This document shows, in pieces, positions 63,419-64,000 of a DNA stretch of 64,000 nucleotides (position 1 is its first letter; each line of letters starts with the position of its first letter). The stretch lies in assembly GCA_034521575.1 (NCBI GenBank), contig JAXHMJ010000005.1, forward strand, positions 1,054,001 through 1,118,000, read 5' to 3'. Made by a program: the position numbers and the translations under genes. The stretch comes from a candidate division KSB1 bacterium. Its GTDB lineage: Bacteria > Zhuqueibacterota > Zhuqueibacteria > Residuimicrobiales > Krinioviventaceae. The notes beneath the pieces are model-generated. The model did not search any database. It had not been told where the DNA came from and was given only the letters and a program-made list of their open reading frames with translations.

Positions 63419-64000
63419 TCAGCCTCCGGTTTTCATAAGCTCGTCGTACACCGTCTCAAAAGCGTTTATCATGGCTGTTTGTGAAAATTTTATCTGAACG
63501 CTATGCCGCGCGGATTCTCCAACCGTCAGTCGTTCCGGATTTTCAGTAAGACTCTGAATCTCGGATGCCAGGGCCCCGGCGTCACCGGGAGCGCTCAAAT
63601 ACCCGGTTTTTCCGTGCTCGATCAGCTCCGGGTTGCCGCCAACCCGGGTGGCCACAACGGGTTTTGCCAGATACATAGCTTCGAGAATCGTATTGGAACA
63701 GCCTTCCACCTGACCGGAGGACAATACCACGGCATCGGCCGCATGGTAATAATTGGACACGTCGCTGCGCGTTCCGGTAAAGACAATCCGATCCCGAATC
63801 CCGAGCTCTGCAGCCGTCTGTTCGCAAGCGGAGCGCAGCGAGCCATTGCCGACGATAAATGCATAGACCGGCGCAGAAGACTGTACTGCCCGGTGCACGG
63901 CATCAATAAAAGTCATGGGATCCTTGACTGTCTCCAGACGCCCCACCCAGGTCAGGATAAACGCCTGTGCCGGAATGCGCCACTGTTCGCACAGCTCGTG
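63419..64000 (-). CDS. GT4 glycosyltransferase, 5' end beyond the window
   Basis: The C-terminal about 190 residues of a GT4 enzyme; the frame is open to the right edge, reading LTWVGRLETVKDPMTFIDAV. Motifs: IVFTGTRSDVSNYYHAADAV, EGCSNTILEAMYLAKPVVA with the donor-binding Glu, and GGNPELIEHGKTGYL. The ATG at 63946 is internal. First of the visible run of minus-strand polysaccharide genes. Confidence 0.9.
   Translation of the reverse strand, partial: HELCEQWRIPAQAFILTWVGRLETVKDPMTFIDAVHRAVQSSAPVYAFIVGNGSLRSACEQTAAELGIRDRIVFTGTRSDVSNYYHAADAVVLSSGQVEGCSNTILEAMYLAKPVVATRVGGNPELIEHGKTGYLSAPGDAGALASEIQSLTENPERLTVGESARHSVQIKFSQTAMINAFETVYDELMKTGG

Noticed and set aside
60890-63500. The same ten residues RHSVQIKFSQ in the FN3 protein and in the right-edge glycosyltransferase
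   Set aside because: The DNA differs at several codon positions and both fit their own family contexts (beta strand; late GT4 helix), so coincidence is the best reading.
1-64000. CRISPR array, rRNA or tRNA genes
   Set aside because: No regularly spaced identical repeats and no tRNA or rRNA signature were seen; the repeated palindromes are attC sites with genes between them.

Overview
The window looks like a bacterial chromosome segment, probably from the FCB-side candidate phyla (Calditrichota/KSB1-like). The clues are a type IX secretion-style C-terminal sorting domain with a YPNPFNPTT motif (19365-21635), several exported beta-propeller, Ig-like or FN3 proteins, an ADP-forming acetyl-CoA synthetase, and housekeeping genes of moderate GC. 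The phylum is inferred; there is no rRNA or tRNA gene to test it.

Left part (1-18.7 kb) is ordinary chromosome. A minus-strand acetate/acyl-CoA operon holds an ADP-forming acetyl-CoA synthetase, an acetyl-CoA hydrolase/CoA-transferase fused to a GNAT domain (broken by two frameshifts), and an AcuC/HDAC-like deacetylase. It is followed by a xylulokinase, nadB, yjbQ, an EamA transporter, ribonuclease Z, plsY, a GalU-like nucleotidyltransferase, and a plus-strand set of three poorly known proteins ending in a membrane-anchored HELTH metallopeptidase.

Middle part (about 21.9-51.0 kb) is the notable region: an integron gene-cassette array without a visible integron integrase (a CALIN). About 17 attC-like sites, each an imperfect palindrome bounded by RYYYAAC-like and GTTRRRY-like cores, separate small genes that nearly all lie on the minus strand. 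At least eight cassettes show the diagnostic 8-9 nt complementarity between their own two ends. Cargo includes toxin-antitoxin pairs (BrnT/CopG with a dead toxin, VapC/Phd, MazF/RHH, HEPN-MNT), a Fic protein, a nucleotidyltransferase, secreted carbohydrate-active proteins (BNR sialidase-like, GH28 polygalacturonase), a TolB-like lipoprotein, and a 4-kb two-gene cassette coding a GHKL (MORC/MutL-like) ATPase with a C-terminal PD-(D/E)XK-like nuclease plus a DNA methyltransferase. An AIPR-family gene follows directly. The array has been invaded by an intact IS91-like element with its own tyrosine recombinase, by deletion derivatives of a related element, by a group II intron RT fragment, and by a GC-rich CheB-CheR-PAS / hybrid histidine kinase pair.

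Right part (51-64 kb) passes through a stretch of broken genes (Fic N-terminal and MazE-like remnants, repeats, an AbrB-type gene under a 26-bp palindrome) into exported proteins (SMP-30 lipoprotein, Ig-like lipoprotein, FN3/beta-propeller protein) and an exopolysaccharide-type glycosyltransferase cluster (two GT4, one WecG/TagA) that runs off the right edge.

Several genes carry single-base frameshifts or a nonsense codon. In the array these fit decay of toxin and phage-defence genes, but sequencing error cannot be excluded from the sequence alone.
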